Assembly (NCBI GenBank): GCA_963728825.1 | Contig: CAVSLA010000004.1 | Coordinates: forward strand, 1,488,001 to 1,552,000 | Reading direction: 5' to 3' | Length of the DNA stretch: 64,000 nucleotides | Origin: CAVREM01 sp963728825 | GTDB taxonomy: Bacteria > Acidobacteriota > Vicinamibacteria > Vicinamibacterales > CAVVIG01 | In this document: positions 32,492-42,073 of the stretch, piece after piece | How positions within the stretch are numbered: the stretch's first letter is position 1 | Layout of the letters: each line of letters begins with the position of its first letter | The notes under the pieces: model-generated | The model's input: the letters and a program-made list of their open reading frames with translations, nothing else | Told to the model about the DNA's origin: nothing | Databases searched by the model: none | Translations under genes and position numbers: made by a program

Positions 32492-33286
32492 CCTCTGTCA
32501 CGCGCCTGCTCATCGCGATGGCCGTCGCGGTATCGCTGTCGGGGTGTGCGCCGACGGTTCGCAACACCGTCCCACCCGGCACGTCCCAGCCGGACCAGTT
32601 CCTGTTCGAGCGAGGCACGGAGGCCCTGAAAGAAGAGCGGTGGCTGCCGGCCCGCGAGTTCTTCAAGGAAGTCACCGAGACCTATACCCAGAGTCCCTAC
32701 CGGCCCGAGGCGAAGCTTGGCGTCGGCGATACCTACCTGGGGGAAGGCACTCCCGAGGCGCTGGTGCTCTCGCTCAACGAGTTCCAGGAGTTCCTCGCGT
32801 TCTACCCGACACACCCGCGCGCCGACTACGCCCAGTACAAAGTGGGCATGACCCATCACAAGCAGATGCGCAGTGCGGGACGCGATCAGACCGAGACGCC
32901 GCGCCGCGATCGTGTCGTTCGAGAAGTTCCTCACGCGCTATCCGAACAGCGCACTTCGTCCCGAGGTGGAAACGCGTCTGCGGGAAGCGCGCGATCGAGT
33001 CGGCGAGCACGAGTACGGCGTCGGCCGCTACTACTACACGATTCGCTGGTACGTTGGCGCCATCGAACGGTGGATGGCCCTGTTGAAGCAGGATCCAGCT
33101 TATAGCGGCCGCGACGTGGTCTATTTCTACCTGGGCGAGTCGCTCATCCAGCTGAATCGGTCTGCCGAGGCACTCCCCTATTTCGAGAGGCTCGTGACCG
33201 AGTTCGAACAGAGCGAACACCTCAAGCAGGCTCGCGAACGGATCACGCAGCTGAAGACTACCGCGGCCGCCAAGCCTTCGTCATAG
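32461..33286 (+). CDS. bamD: Outer-membrane assembly lipoprotein BamD, apparent single-base frameshift
   Basis: BamD helps BamA insert outer-membrane beta-barrels. The N-terminal part has a lipoprotein signal (LLIAMAVAVSLSGCAP, lipobox LSGC) and TPR-like segments (FLFERGTEALKEERWLPARE, AVYP-like FLAFYPTHPRADYAQYKVGM). The C-terminal part (VSFEKFLTRYPNSALRPEVE, YYYTIRWYVGAIERW) is in another frame. Deleting one C from the CC at 32899-32900 joins TET-RAAIVSFEKF, the conserved BamD region, and gives 274 residues. The rest is intact, so an indel error is likely. Start: ATG 32461, overlapping the epimerase gene. Confidence 0.85.
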
Positions 33287-33296
33287 AAAGGGCCCT

Positions 33297-34041
33297 GTGA
33301 AAGCGGGTCTCGTCGCGCGCGCTTGTCGGTGCCCTCTTCCTGACATCTCCCGTCGAAGCTGCCGATCGTCTATCGGCCCTTCAGGCTGCGGTCGCCTGTG
33401 CACCCGTGCCTGTGTCCCTGCTGCCGGCGGATGCGGTCCGCATTGTCGGGTCGCAGGACGTTGTCGCACGCGATCTCTATTCGGCTGGCAGCCGGGTCGT
33501 GCTCAATCGCGGCACAGTCGGCGGCCTGCAGGTCGATCTGCGCTTCTACATTCGACGCCCGCCCGCGCCGCTGCCAGACCGGAACGGGCTCCGTGCCGCC
33601 AGCACCGCCGGCTGGCTGCGGATCGTTGCGGCCAACGAGACAACGGCCATCGGAATGGTGGAGTACGCCTGTGACGGCGTCACGCCGGGCGATTTACTGC
33701 AGCCGTATGTCGACCCAGTTCTTCCGCCCGACGTCGATCGTACCGACGTCTCGGGCGAGCCAGATTTCTCCGCCACCGGACGGGTACTCTTCGGCGACAA
33801 CGAACGGACGACGGGCGGCGCCGGTGATCTGCTGCTGGTTGGCGTGAATCAGTTGAATGGCGCGCAGCCGGGTGAACGACTGGCCGTCTACCGGGACGTC
33901 CAAGTGCCAGGCGTGCCGCTCGCGTCGGTCGGCGAAGCGGTGGTGATCGTGCCGTACGGCGATATCGCGCTGGTGCGCCTGACGCTGGCGCGCGATGCGA
34001 TCCGGACGGGCGATCTCGTCGTCCCGCGGCGGCAGCCGTGA
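33297..34041 (+). CDS. Secreted hypothetical protein, apparent frameshift next to the start codon
   Basis: No start codon is available in the coding frame before GTG 33406, yet that frame encodes a good signal peptide directly upstream (KRVSSRALVGALFLTSPVEA). Removing one A from AAA at 33300-33302 connects it to the GTG at 33297 (MKRVSS...) and yields 247 residues. The mature protein has beta-rich stretches (RLAVYRDVQVPGVPLASVGE, AVVIVPYGDIALVRLTLARD) reminiscent of the C-terminal domain of FlgT-like or other periplasmic proteins; this is weak. It follows bamD by 10 bases and may act in the envelope. Function unknown. Confidence 0.65.
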
Positions 34042-34042
34042 G

Positions 34043-34642
34043 CTAGCCGACTTTGCGACGGTCGCGCGCCACGGAGATGTCGGTGACTCGGCGATTAAGC
34101 AGCTGGCTGTAGCGCCGGAAATAATCGGCAGCCGATGCCAGCGCGAGGGCTACCACCACCCACAGGCCGATCTGGCCGATGACCAGCAGGTCCGGCCAAT
34201 ACACGTCGCCGAGAATGAGGGCGATAATCGTCACCACCTGTCCGGACATCTTGATCTTGCCGAGCGGCGACGCGGGCATCGCGATGCCGCGCGAGTAGGC
34301 GAGGTTGCGCAGGCCGGTGACCGCCAGTTCCCGGCCGATGATGATCGCCACCATCCAGGCGGGCGCCAGCCCCATCTGCACCAGCGACAGAAACGCGGCG
34401 GAGGTCAGCAGCTTGTCGGCGAGCGGATCGATCACCTGGCCGAGCGGCGTGACCTGTTTGCGGCGGCGTGCCAGATAGCCGTCGAGCCAGTCGGTGAACG
34501 AGGCCAGCGCGAAAATCGCCGCGCCGACCAGTTCCTTCCGCCATCCGAAGACGATCCGCTCTTCGAACTTGGTCAGCAGCACGACCACGAGCAGCGGGAC
34601 CAGGAAGATCCGCGAGAGCGTGAGCGCATTCGGGAGGTTCAT
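34043..34642 (-). CDS. pgsA: CDP-diacylglycerol-glycerol-3-phosphate 3-phosphatidyltransferase
   Basis: A 199-residue membrane enzyme that makes phosphatidylglycerophosphate. The N-terminus MNLPNALTLSRIFLVPLLVV is typical, and the CDP-alcohol phosphotransferase motif D-G-x2-A-R-x8-G-x3-D-x3-D is complete (LDGYLARRRKQ then LGQVIDPLADK). Further helices follow (AAFLSLVQMGLAPAWMVAII). The open frame extends to 34786, but ATG 34642 (or 34660) is the sensible start. It is tail-to-tail with the preceding gene (one base apart) and divergent from the nucleotidyltransferase. Confidence 0.93.
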   Translation of the reverse strand: MNLPNALTLSRIFLVPLLVVVLLTKFEERIVFGWRKELVGAAIFALASFTDWLDGYLARRRKQVTPLGQVIDPLADKLLTSAAFLSLVQMGLAPAWMVAIIIGRELAVTGLRNLAYSRGIAMPASPLGKIKMSGQVVTIIALILGDVYWPDLLVIGQIGLWVVVALALASAADYFRRYSQLLNRRVTDISVARDRRKVG

Positions 34643-34709
34643 GTGCGCCGGTAGCCACATGATAACATCGAGGCTGACCTGCGCCGGAGCGCGCTGGCGC
34701 GAAGGCGAT

Positions 34710-35775
34710 ATGTCTGCGATGAAGGCGATTCTCCTTGCTGGGGGCAAAGGCACGCGTCTGCGTCCGCTGACCATCCACACGCCCAAGCCGATCGTTCCGA
34801 TCTTCGAACGACCGTTTCTCCATTATCAGCTCGATCTCCTGAAGCAGGTGCCGGAGATCGACGAAGTGATCCTGAGCCTCAATTATCAGCCGCGACGGAT
34901 CGAGGAGATCTTCGGCGACGGCAGCGAAGTCGGGGCTGAGCATCAAGTACGTGGTCGAGCCCGCGCCGCTCGGCACGGCCGGGGCGGTCCGCTATGCGGG
35001 CGAGTCGCTGCATGAGTCGGTGGTGGTGTTCAACGGGGACGTGCTCACCGAAGTGGACCTGGCGGCCGTGATCCGGCTGCATCGCGAACGGAAAGCCAAA
35101 GCGACCATCGTCCTGACGCCGGTGGCGAACCCGTCGGCGTATGGGCTGGTCGAGACCGACGGCGACGGCAACATCCGCCGCTTTCTCGAGAAGCCGAAGC
35201 CGGACGAGATCACCTGCGACACGATCAACGCCGGCATCTATGTGCTCGAGCCGGATACCTTCGACCGCATCCCGCGCGACACGCCGTGGTCGATCGAGCG
35301 CAGCTTCTTCCCCTCGCTGATCGAGCGGGGCGAGACGTTCATCGCCTACGTCTACCGCGGTTACTGGATTGACATCGGGACGCCCGAGAAATACACGCAG
35401 GTCCATCGCGACATCATGGACGCCCGGTTTCATGCCCCACCCTTCAACGGATCGTCTTCGCGTTGCTGGGTGTCGCCGGAGGCGCGGGTCGACGAAGGCG
35501 TGACGATCGAGGGACCGTGTTTCGTCGACGCCGAGACGGTGATCAAGGCGGGGGCGCGGATCGGTCCCTACAGCGTGATCGGCCGGCATTGTCACATCGA
35601 GGAACAGGCAACGATCGAGCGCTCCATTCTGTGGGCGAACACCCGGGTCGGACAGGATGCCAGCGTCCGCGGCGCGATCCTTGGCCGGCATTCTCACATC
35701 GGCCGCAGCGCCTCGCTCGACGAGGGGATCGTGCTGGGCGATAAATCCGTGGTCACCGATTTCAGCCGGCTATGA
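34710..35775 (+). CDS. Sugar-1-phosphate nucleotidyltransferase with C-terminal beta-helix, apparent frameshift
   Basis: Likely mannose-1-phosphate guanylyltransferase or glucose-1-phosphate nucleotidyltransferase. The N-terminal signature is AILLAGGKGTRLRPLTIHTP followed by KPIVPIFERP. After EEIFGDGSEVG the frame breaks and resumes as LSIKYVVEPAPLGTAGAVRY. Removing one G from GGGG (34932-34935) restores a 354-residue protein. Later motifs are VFNGDVL, GYWIDIGTPEKYTQVHRDIM, and hexapeptide left-handed beta-helix repeats (VIKAGARIGPYSVIGRHCHI). The phosphomannomutase gene overlaps its end, so GDP-mannose is the most likely product. Confidence 0.85.
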
Positions 35776-37127
35776 ATCTGAACCCCGAGATCTTCAAGGC
35801 CTACGACGTCCGCGGCACCTATCCCGATCAAATCGACGAGCCGGCCGCCCGGGCGATCGGCGCGGCGTTCGTGGCATATCTCAACGCGAAGTTTATCGGC
35901 GTCGGACGCGACATGCGGCTGTCATCCCCCACCATCGCGGCAGCGTTCATCGACGGCGCGTCGCAGCAAGGCGCCGAGGTAATCGATTACGGCATGATTC
36001 CGACCGATGTCCTGTACTTCGCCGTGGCGAGCGATGAGCTGGACGGCGGCGTCGAGATCACCGCCTCGCACAACCCCAAGCAGTACAACGGGATGAAGAT
36101 GGTGCGGCGCGAAGCGTTTCCGCTGAGCGGCGACGCGGGCATCTCGGACATTCGCGACATGATTGCTGCCGACCGCCTGCCTGCCCCCGCCGCGGCGCGC
36201 GGCCGGGTCCGCGAGCGCAACGTCGTGGTGCCGTACGTCGAACACGTGCTGTCGTTCATCGATCCCGCGGTGATCCGGCCGTTCAACGTCGTGCTCGATG
36301 CCGGCAGCGGGATGGCCGGCCAGATTGCCCCGCGGCTCTTTCATTCGCTGCCGTGCAAGACGACCAGGCTCTGCTTCGAGATCGACGGCCGGTTCCCCAA
36401 TCACGAAGCGAACCCGCTCATCGAAGAGAATCGCCGCGATATCGTCGAGCGCGTGGTTGCCGACAAGGCCGACATCGGCATCGCCTGGGACGGCGACGCC
36501 GATCGGTGTTTCTTCATCGACGGCGCCGGCGACTTCGTGCCGGGCGATTTCGTGACGGCGCTGCTCGCCGAGGCGTTCCTGCTGAAGCATCCGGGCGCGA
36601 CCATCATCTACGACCTGCGCGCGAGCCACGCCGTGAAGGACGTGGTCGAGCGCTACGGCGGCAAGGCGCTGATGAACCGGGTCGGCCATGCGTTTTTCAA
36701 GCGCCGGATGCGCGAGACCAACGCGATCTTCGGCGGCGAGGTCACCGGCCATTACTATTTCCGCGACAACTTCTTTGCCGACAACGGGTTCATCCCGGCG
36801 CTGCTGATGCTGGAGCTGATGTCGAAGAAAGGCCTGAGCCTGCGGGAGCTGCTCGAACCGCTGCGGAACCGCTACTTCATTTCCGGCGAGATCAACACGA
36901 AGCTGCAGTCGATGGACGCGGTGCCGGCCAGGCTCGAAGAAATCGCCGCCAGATACAGCGACGGTCAGCAGTACAAGCTGGACGGGATCTCCGTCGAATA
37001 TCCCGACTGGCATTTCAACGTGCGCGCTTCGAATACCGAGCCCCTGCTGCGGCTCAATCTCGAGGCGACGAACGCGGACCTGATGGCGAGGAAGCGCGAC
37101 GAGGTGGTCGCGTTGATTCGCGGGTGA
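35772..37127 (+). CDS. Phosphomannomutase/phosphoglucomutase
   Basis: A 451-residue alpha-D-phosphohexomutase of the ManB/AlgC type. Motifs: FKAYDVRGTYPDQID at the N-terminus, the phosphoserine loop ITASHNPKQYNGMK, the metal loop IAWDGDADRCFFIDG, the sugar-specificity loop GGEVTGHYYFRDN, and the phosphate-binding RASNTEPLLRLNLEA. It interconverts the 6- and 1-phosphates of mannose or glucose, feeding the overlapping upstream nucleotidyltransferase (four-base overlap). Confidence 0.93.
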   Translation: MNLNPEIFKAYDVRGTYPDQIDEPAARAIGAAFVAYLNAKFIGVGRDMRLSSPTIAAAFIDGASQQGAEVIDYGMIPTDVLYFAVASDELDGGVEITASHNPKQYNGMKMVRREAFPLSGDAGISDIRDMIAADRLPAPAAARGRVRERNVVVPYVEHVLSFIDPAVIRPFNVVLDAGSGMAGQIAPRLFHSLPCKTTRLCFEIDGRFPNHEANPLIEENRRDIVERVVADKADIGIAWDGDADRCFFIDGAGDFVPGDFVTALLAEAFLLKHPGATIIYDLRASHAVKDVVERYGGKALMNRVGHAFFKRRMRETNAIFGGEVTGHYYFRDNFFADNGFIPALLMLELMSKKGLSLRELLEPLRNRYFISGEINTKLQSMDAVPARLEEIAARYSDGQQYKLDGISVEYPDWHFNVRASNTEPLLRLNLEATNADLMARKRDEVVALIRG

Positions 37128-37181
37128 TCTGGTAATTGAGTAATCTGGTGGTCGGGTAATAGAATTGAGGACGATCGCCGG

Positions 37182-37255
37182 GCGGGCTTAGCATAGTGGT
37201 AATGCCCTGGCTTCCCAAGCCAGTTAGACGGGTTCGATCCCCGTAGCCCGCTCCA
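37182..37255 (+). tRNA. tRNA-Gly (anticodon CCC)
   Basis: A complete cloverleaf of 74 bases with encoded CCA: acceptor GCGGGCT / AGCCCGC, anticodon stem CTGGC-TTCCCAA-GCCAG with CCC in the loop, and T-arm GGGTTCGATCCCC. Reads glycine GGG codons. The last ~22 bases before CCA are duplicated at 40673-40695 (see the repeat entry), so this is a likely integration site. A 9-bp perfect hairpin (ACTTCCGCG / CGCGGAAGT, 37256-37285) follows directly. Confidence 0.95.
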
Positions 37256-37487
37256 ACTTCCGCGCCCCCGTGATCACGCGGAAGTTGTCGCGCCGTAGCG
37301 CTTTAGCGCGAAGGCTGGGCCAGCAGGCCAAATTGCGCCGCGGTCAGCCGACGGAATAGGCGTTGGCATTGAGGACCTCCCCGATATAGACGGATGAACG
37401 CCCCGGCTTTCTTGCACATCGGAGGGGCTGTCGCATCACCCGTCGCAGAAAACAAACTACAGGGCGCGGGAACTGTTCGATTCGAAC

Positions 37488-37493
37488 TATAGT
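37488..37493 (+). promoter_or_regulatory. -10 element / palindrome upstream of the padR gene
   Basis: TATAGT (37488-37493) within the palindrome ACTATAGT, flanked by ATTCG...CGAAT arms (about 37480-37504). The ATG at 37508 is 14 bases downstream. No good -35 is seen, and the palindrome could be a PadR operator. The remaining 37286-37480 bases show nothing I can assign. Confidence 0.4.
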
Positions 37494-37507
37494 CTAAGAC
37501 GAATACG

Positions 37508-37870
37508 ATGCGGCGACTGACGCGTGACCCCGTCGAGCTAATCCCGCTCAAACACTCCACGTACCAGGTGTTGCTCGCCCTCGGCGACGGCGAGACCATG
37601 CATGGCTACGCCATCATGCAGGCGGTGTCGGCCATGACGGAAGGCCGCGAGGCGATCCTTCCCGGCACGCTCTACGCCGCGCTCGCGAGGATGGTGGACG
37701 AAGGCCTGGTCACCGAATCGACGCCGAAGGGCGATGCGAGCGGCGGGCCGGCGCGGCGGTATTACCAGCGCACCCGCTTCGGCCGCGCGGTCGCGCGCGC
37801 GGAATCCGAACGGCTGCGGGCGCTCCTCGATGTGGCCCGCGCGCAGAACATGTTCGGAGGCCCGAAGTGA
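37508..37870 (+). CDS. PadR-family transcriptional regulator (cassette with ADOP 2)
   Basis: 120 residues. The PadR winged helix is clear: STYQVLLALGDGETMHGYAI, MQAVSAMTEGREAILPGTLY, AALARMVDEGLVTEST and RRYYQRTRFGRAVARAESER. PadR proteins repress their own operon and respond to ligands such as phenolics or drugs. It overlaps the ADOP start by four bases. PadR plus ADOP is a recurrent pairing in Acidobacteria. The pair lies between tRNA-Gly and a copy of its 3' end. Confidence 0.9.
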   Translation: MRRLTRDPVELIPLKHSTYQVLLALGDGETMHGYAIMQAVSAMTEGREAILPGTLYAALARMVDEGLVTESTPKGDASGGPARRYYQRTRFGRAVARAESERLRALLDVARAQNMFGGPK

Positions 37871-40584
37871 CGCGTCTGTATCAGCTTGCGCTGCGCGCCT
37901 TTCCCCGCCGCCACCGTGATCTCTATGGCGTGGAGATGATCGATGCCTTCGACCGCGAGCTCACCGCCCGCGCGGGACGGGCCCGCCTGTCCTTCGGGTT
38001 TGCGGCCTGTCTGAACGCGATCGGCACCGGACTCGTCGAGCGGCAACGCCAGCGCCGGATCCGTCAGGGCCCGGCGTTTTCCGCGCTCGATTTCACGCTG
38101 GCCTGGCGCATGCTGCTCCGCTATCCGGCCCTTAGCCTCGTCAGCGTGCTCGGTATGTCGGTCGGCATCACGATCGCCGCCGGCGCCTTCACCATCGTCT
38201 CGATGATAATGGGCACGAAGCTGCCGCTGCCCGAGGGTGATCGCCTGGTCTCGCTCGTGAACTGGGACGCCTCGACGAACGATCGCGAGTTGCGCCTGCT
38301 CTACGACCTCGAGGCGTGGCGCGACGCGAAGTCCGTCGAGGACTTCAGCGTGTCGCGCAACGTCCAGCGCAACCTGATCGTCGGCGGCCGGCCGCCCGAG
38401 GTCGTGATGGTGGCGGAGATCTCGGCGTCGGCGTTCCGCGCGGCCCGCGTCGGGGCGTATCGTGGCCGGACGCTGCTGCCGGAAGACGAGCGCGCGGGCG
38501 CGCCTGACGCGATCGTGATCGGTCATGACGAGTGGGTCCGCCGCTTCGGCGCCGATCCGGACATCGTCGGCCAATCGGTGGGGCTTGGTCCCACTGCCTA
38601 CACGATCGTCGGCGTGATGCCGGAAGGGTTCGGGTTCCCGACGTACCACAGCTTCTGGATCCCGTGGCGTCTCGATGCCGCCGCCTATGCGCCGCGCAGC
38701 GGTCCCGGCACCAACGTGTTTGGGCGGCTCGCGCCTGGGGCCACGCTCGAGAGCGCGCGGGCGGAGCTTACGGCGATCAGCCGGCGTCTGGCGGCCGCGT
38801 CGCCGGCGACCCACGAACACCTGCGCCCGCTGGTGATCGCGTACGCCCACGCCTTCAACGAGATCGACGATCCGCAGGACGCGCTCGCGGTCTACGCGAT
38901 CGAGATCGCGATCGTCCTGTTGCTGGTCCTCGTCTGCGTCAACGTCGCCATCCTCGTCTACGCGCGGACGGCGACGCGGCAAGGCGAGATCGCCGTGCGC
39001 GCGGCGCTCGGCGCCAGCCGCCGCCGGATCGTCGCGCAGTTGTTCGTCGAAGCGCTGATGCTGGCCGGCGTGTCGGCCGCGATTGGGATCGGGCTCACCG
39101 CCGTCGGCCTCCGGCAGATCGAGGGCGCGATGCTCACACTGGTCGGGCGATGGCCGTTCTGGTTCTCGCTGGAGCTCCAGACCAGTACCGTGATCTACGT
39201 CGTCGGGCTGACACTCCTGGCGGCGGCCATCGTCGGCGTGGTGCCGGCGCTCAAGGCGACCGGCCGCCAGGTGCACACGCGGCTGCAAACGCTTTCGCCT
39301 GGCAGCGGATCGCGCATGCAGATGGGGCGGCTGTGGACGGCGCTGATCGTGGCGCAGGTCGCGGTCACGGTGGGGATCCTGCCGATGGCGACGTACTTTG
39401 CGTGGAGCTCCCTCCGGCTCCGATCTGGCGGCGGCTACGCCACGGCCGAGTTTCTCAACGCGAGCCTGTCGCTCGATCGCACGGCTGCACCGCCAACCGA
39501 GGCGGGTGACAAGCCCTTCGCCGCCCGGTATCGCGGCGCGCTCGTGGAAATCGAGCGCCGCTTGAAAGACGACTCACGCGTGCGTGAGGTGACGTTTTCG
39601 CTGACCAGTCCCGGCCGCGAGCTCGCCGTGGTGCTCGAGGCTGAAGGCGTGCCCCTGCCCGTCGATGCCGTCGACGACAACATCGAGGGCACCAAGCGCG
39701 GCACCCTGGTGCGATTCAATCGCGTCACAACCAATTTCTTTTCCGCGTTCGACGTGCCGGTGAGCATCGGGCGCGGCCTTACCGCCGCCGATGCGTCGGC
39801 CGACGCCGCCGGCGTGACGCCAGGGGTGCTCGTCAGCCGCGGGTTGGTCGACCAGGTCTTCAGCGGCGCCAATCCGCTCGGCCGCCGGATCAAGTACGTC
39901 GCCCGGGGCGGTGAGGCGCCGTCGCGGAATGTCGTGCTTGAACGCTGGTATGAAATCGTCGGCGTGGTGCCCGACTTCCCTGTGCCGGGATCGTTCGACG
40001 ACGAGTCGGAAGGCCGGGTCTACCACGCCGTCGCCGCCGGCGACCTGTATCCCGCCCGCCTCAACGTGCGGGTGCGCACCGGCGATCCGGCGGCGCTTGC
40101 CGATCCACTGCGCGAGCTCAGCGCGTCGATCGATCCAGACGTGCAGTTGCTCGACGTCTCCACCGCCGAAATCGCGTTCAAGAGGGCTCAGGGCATGATG
40201 CGGCTGATCGGCATGAGCCTCGCGGTGGTGATCCTGAGCGTGATCCTGCTCTCATCGGCCGGCATCTATTCGCTGATGTCGTTCACGGTGGCGCAGCGGC
40301 GGCGCGAGATCGGCATCCGCGCGGCGCTGGGCGCCAATCGCAACCGGATCCTCGTCGGCATCTTCTCACGCGTCCTGGCCCAGCTGGGTGCCGGCGCACT
40401 CCTCGGCTTGATCGCCGCGGTCGGCCTGGAGCAGATCCTCGAAGGTGACATGATGCAGAACTACCGCGCGATCCTGCTGCCGCTCGTCGTCTTGCTGATG
40501 ATGACGATCGGTGTGATCGCGGTGGTCGGTCCGGCGCGGCAGGGCATGCGCATCCAGCCGATCGAAGCCCTGCGCGACGAGTAA
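37867..40584 (+). CDS. ADOP/MacB-type ABC transporter permease (copy 2)
   Basis: 905 residues with duplicated FtsX/MacB architecture. The N-terminal region is longer and different from copies 1 and 3 (LYQLALRAFPRRHRDLYGVE). Then come a membrane helix, a periplasmic domain with IVGVMPEGFGFPTYHSFWIP, a three-helix FtsX domain with TRQGEIAVRAALGASRRRIV, a second periplasmic part, and a final FtsX domain (VAQRRREIGIRAALGANRNR). It ends PIEALRDE. No ATPase partner is present. It probably acts on an envelope substrate that the PadR ligand reports. Confidence 0.9.
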   Translation: MTRLYQLALRAFPRRHRDLYGVEMIDAFDRELTARAGRARLSFGFAACLNAIGTGLVERQRQRRIRQGPAFSALDFTLAWRMLLRYPALSLVSVLGMSVGITIAAGAFTIVSMIMGTKLPLPEGDRLVSLVNWDASTNDRELRLLYDLEAWRDAKSVEDFSVSRNVQRNLIVGGRPPEVVMVAEISASAFRAARVGAYRGRTLLPEDERAGAPDAIVIGHDEWVRRFGADPDIVGQSVGLGPTAYTIVGVMPEGFGFPTYHSFWIPWRLDAAAYAPRSGPGTNVFGRLAPGATLESARAELTAISRRLAAASPATHEHLRPLVIAYAHAFNEIDDPQDALAVYAIEIAIVLLLVLVCVNVAILVYARTATRQGEIAVRAALGASRRRIVAQLFVEALMLAGVSAAIGIGLTAVGLRQIEGAMLTLVGRWPFWFSLELQTSTVIYVVGLTLLAAAIVGVVPALKATGRQVHTRLQTLSPGSGSRMQMGRLWTALIVAQVAVTVGILPMATYFAWSSLRLRSGGGYATAEFLNASLSLDRTAAPPTEAGDKPFAARYRGALVEIERRLKDDSRVREVTFSLTSPGRELAVVLEAEGVPLPVDAVDDNIEGTKRGTLVRFNRVTTNFFSAFDVPVSIGRGLTAADASADAAGVTPGVLVSRGLVDQVFSGANPLGRRIKYVARGGEAPSRNVVLERWYEIVGVVPDFPVPGSFDDESEGRVYHAVAAGDLYPARLNVRVRTGDPAALADPLRELSASIDPDVQLLDVSTAEIAFKRAQGMMRLIGMSLAVVILSVILLSSAGIYSLMSFTVAQRRREIGIRAALGANRNRILVGIFSRVLAQLGAGALLGLIAAVGLEQILEGDMMQNYRAILLPLVVLLMMTIGVIAVVGPARQGMRIQPIEALRDE

Positions 40585-40587
40585 TGC

Positions 40588-40607
40588 GGCACCCTTGAAG
40601 GGGTGCC
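40588..40607 (+). terminator. Hairpin after ADOP 2
   Basis: A perfect 7-bp stem GGCACCC-TTGAAG-GGGTGCC beginning four bases after the ADOP stop. No U-run follows, so it may be a weak or Rho-assisted terminator. Confidence 0.45.
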
Positions 40608-40672
40608 CTAGTGCTCAAGCGCTGGTCACCAGAAGCCTCACGCCATCACCAATTTAGAAAAACGCGTTAACT

Positions 40673-40695
40673 GGTTTCGATCCCCGTAGCCCGCT
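40673..40695 (+). repeat. Copy of the tRNA-Gly 3' end (putative att site)
   Basis: GGTT(T)CGATCCCCGTAGCCCGCT repeats bases 37231-37252 of tRNA-Gly(CCC) with one inserted T; 19 bases (40677-40695) are identical. No acceptor 5' arm or anticodon arm lies upstream, so it is a fragment, not a gene. This is the footprint expected when an element integrates into a tRNA 3' end. The enclosed segment 37256-40672 holds only padR and ADOP 2, with no integrase. The surrounding gap 40608-41027 otherwise contains a CCCTTCGC/GCGAAGGG hairpin (about 40699-40725) and no gene I can support. Confidence 0.75.
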
Positions 40696-41027
40696 TTACC
40701 CTTCGCTCGCATGGCAGGCGAAGGGTGCCCACCGTATGCGAAGGTGGGACGCCGGATTCTCTGCCCTCCTCACCCCTCCCCCGGAGGGACGACTGAACCT
40801 ACGTGCACACAATCTGGAAGTGTTCATGCAGCAGCTATGGCAGCACGATGTGTCGCGATAATTTCGAACCGTCATCAAGGATGAGTCTGTGGCGGCGGAA
40901 CTCTGGCACGGACTCAGTCGCAGTTGAGCCTGAGGCTCTAAACCCTACCTCCACATACTGCTGAAATACGCAAGATCCCTGGTCCCTTGGTTGCAACACG
41001 GAGAAACCAAGACAGCAGGGAGGCAGC

Positions 41028-41547
41028 ATGCGACGGGCGATGGTAGTTGTCTGTGGGTCGTTCCTTTACAGCGTGTGGCTGTTTGCACAGCCTGCCGCGC
41101 CGTCGGCTACAGCGGAACTCAAGAGCTCCGATGGCCGATCGCTCGGCGCAATCAGGCTGACAGAACGAGGCGACGGCGTGGCGATTGAAGGCAAGCTCAC
41201 AAGTTTGCCTGCGGGGATCCATGCGATTCACATTCATCAAGTCGGCAAATGTGACCCACCGAACTTCGAGTCGGCTGGCGGGCACTTCAATCCGACCGGA
41301 GCTCAGCATGGATCAAAGAATCCGAAAGGTCCTCACGCAGGTGATCTTCCAAACGTCAATGTCCCCCAGACTGGTACGTTGGCACTAGACATCAACGCTG
41401 CAGATGTCACGCTCCGCTCAGGGGAGCGCAGCCTGTTTGACGCCGACGGTGCATCGCTCGTGGTCCATTCCGGACCGGACGATCTCAGGTACCGATCCGG
41501 ACGGCAAGGCCGGACAACGGATTGCCTGCGGGGTGATCGTCAAATGA
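41028..41547 (+). CDS. sodC: Cu/Zn superoxide dismutase, exported, apparent frameshift near the C-terminus
   Basis: A periplasmic dismutase with a short signal segment (VVVCGSFLYSVWLFAQPA). Metal ligands are visible: HIH (residues 68 and 70), GGHFNPT (86), QHG (94), GPHAGDLPN (103 and Asp 106) and VVHSGPDD (147), plus the disulphide Cys in GKCDPPNF. After GPDDLR the frame is lost. Removing T 41490 restores TDPDGKAGQRIACGVIVK, the conserved ending with the second Cys, giving 172 residues. The ATG is preceded by GGGAGG, a strong Shine-Dalgarno, unlike several neighbours. Confidence 0.88.
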
Positions 41548-41563
41548 GTTTCAGAGGACAAGT

Positions 41564-42073
41564 ATGGCTGACCAACACCCACCGTCTGGTGCCCCGCGCG
41601 CCGAGCGCGTCAGTTCCTCGGAATCCATCAATGTGTCGCGCGAAGAGCTCATTCGACTGTTGAACGAGGACCTCGCGCGCGAGTACCAGGCCATCATCGC
41701 CTACGTCGTCTATTCGCAAGTTCTCAAGGGCGCGCAGTACATGAGCATTGCCGATGAATTGGAAACGCATGCGCGAGAAGAACTGCAGCACGCCTTAATT
41801 ATTTCCAAGCAGATCGATTATTTGGGCGGCATGCCGACCGTTATGCCTCTGCCTGTCAAGACCTCAGAGGACGCCAAGCAGATGTTGCGCTTCGACCTAG
41901 AAAATGAGAACGAGACTGTGCGCTGCTATCGCGAACGCGTACGACAATGTGAGGCACTCGGTGAATATGCGATTGCCGAGCATATTCGTGAAATCCTGGT
42001 TCAAGAGCAAGAGCATCAGATTGATCTGGCCACGGCACTAGGCGAAGCCGCCCCGACGATCACGTCGCGTTAG
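41564..42073 (+). CDS. Ferritin-like di-iron protein (bacterioferritin/Dps-like)
   Basis: A 169-residue four-helix ferritin-like protein. Candidate di-iron ligands: Glu in LAREYQAIIAY (residue 40), E-x2-H in REELQH (73-76), Glu in ENENETVRCY (~117) and E-x2-H in QEQEHQ (148-151). That is the two-EXXH pattern of ferritin-like oxidases. Likely stores or oxidises iron. It sits 16 bases after sodC with its own AGAGGA Shine-Dalgarno, so the two form an oxidative-stress pair. Base composition is visibly AT-richer than the window average. Confidence 0.85.
   Translation: MADQHPPSGAPRAERVSSSESINVSREELIRLLNEDLAREYQAIIAYVVYSQVLKGAQYMSIADELETHAREELQHALIISKQIDYLGGMPTVMPLPVKTSEDAKQMLRFDLENENETVRCYRERVRQCEALGEYAIAEHIREILVQEQEHQIDLATALGEAAPTITSR

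Noticed and set aside
37762..39288. A 508-codon minus-strand open frame inside ADOP 2.
   Set aside because: It is antisense to a clear permease, rich in Arg/His/Asp as expected for a shadow frame, and has no domain motifs.
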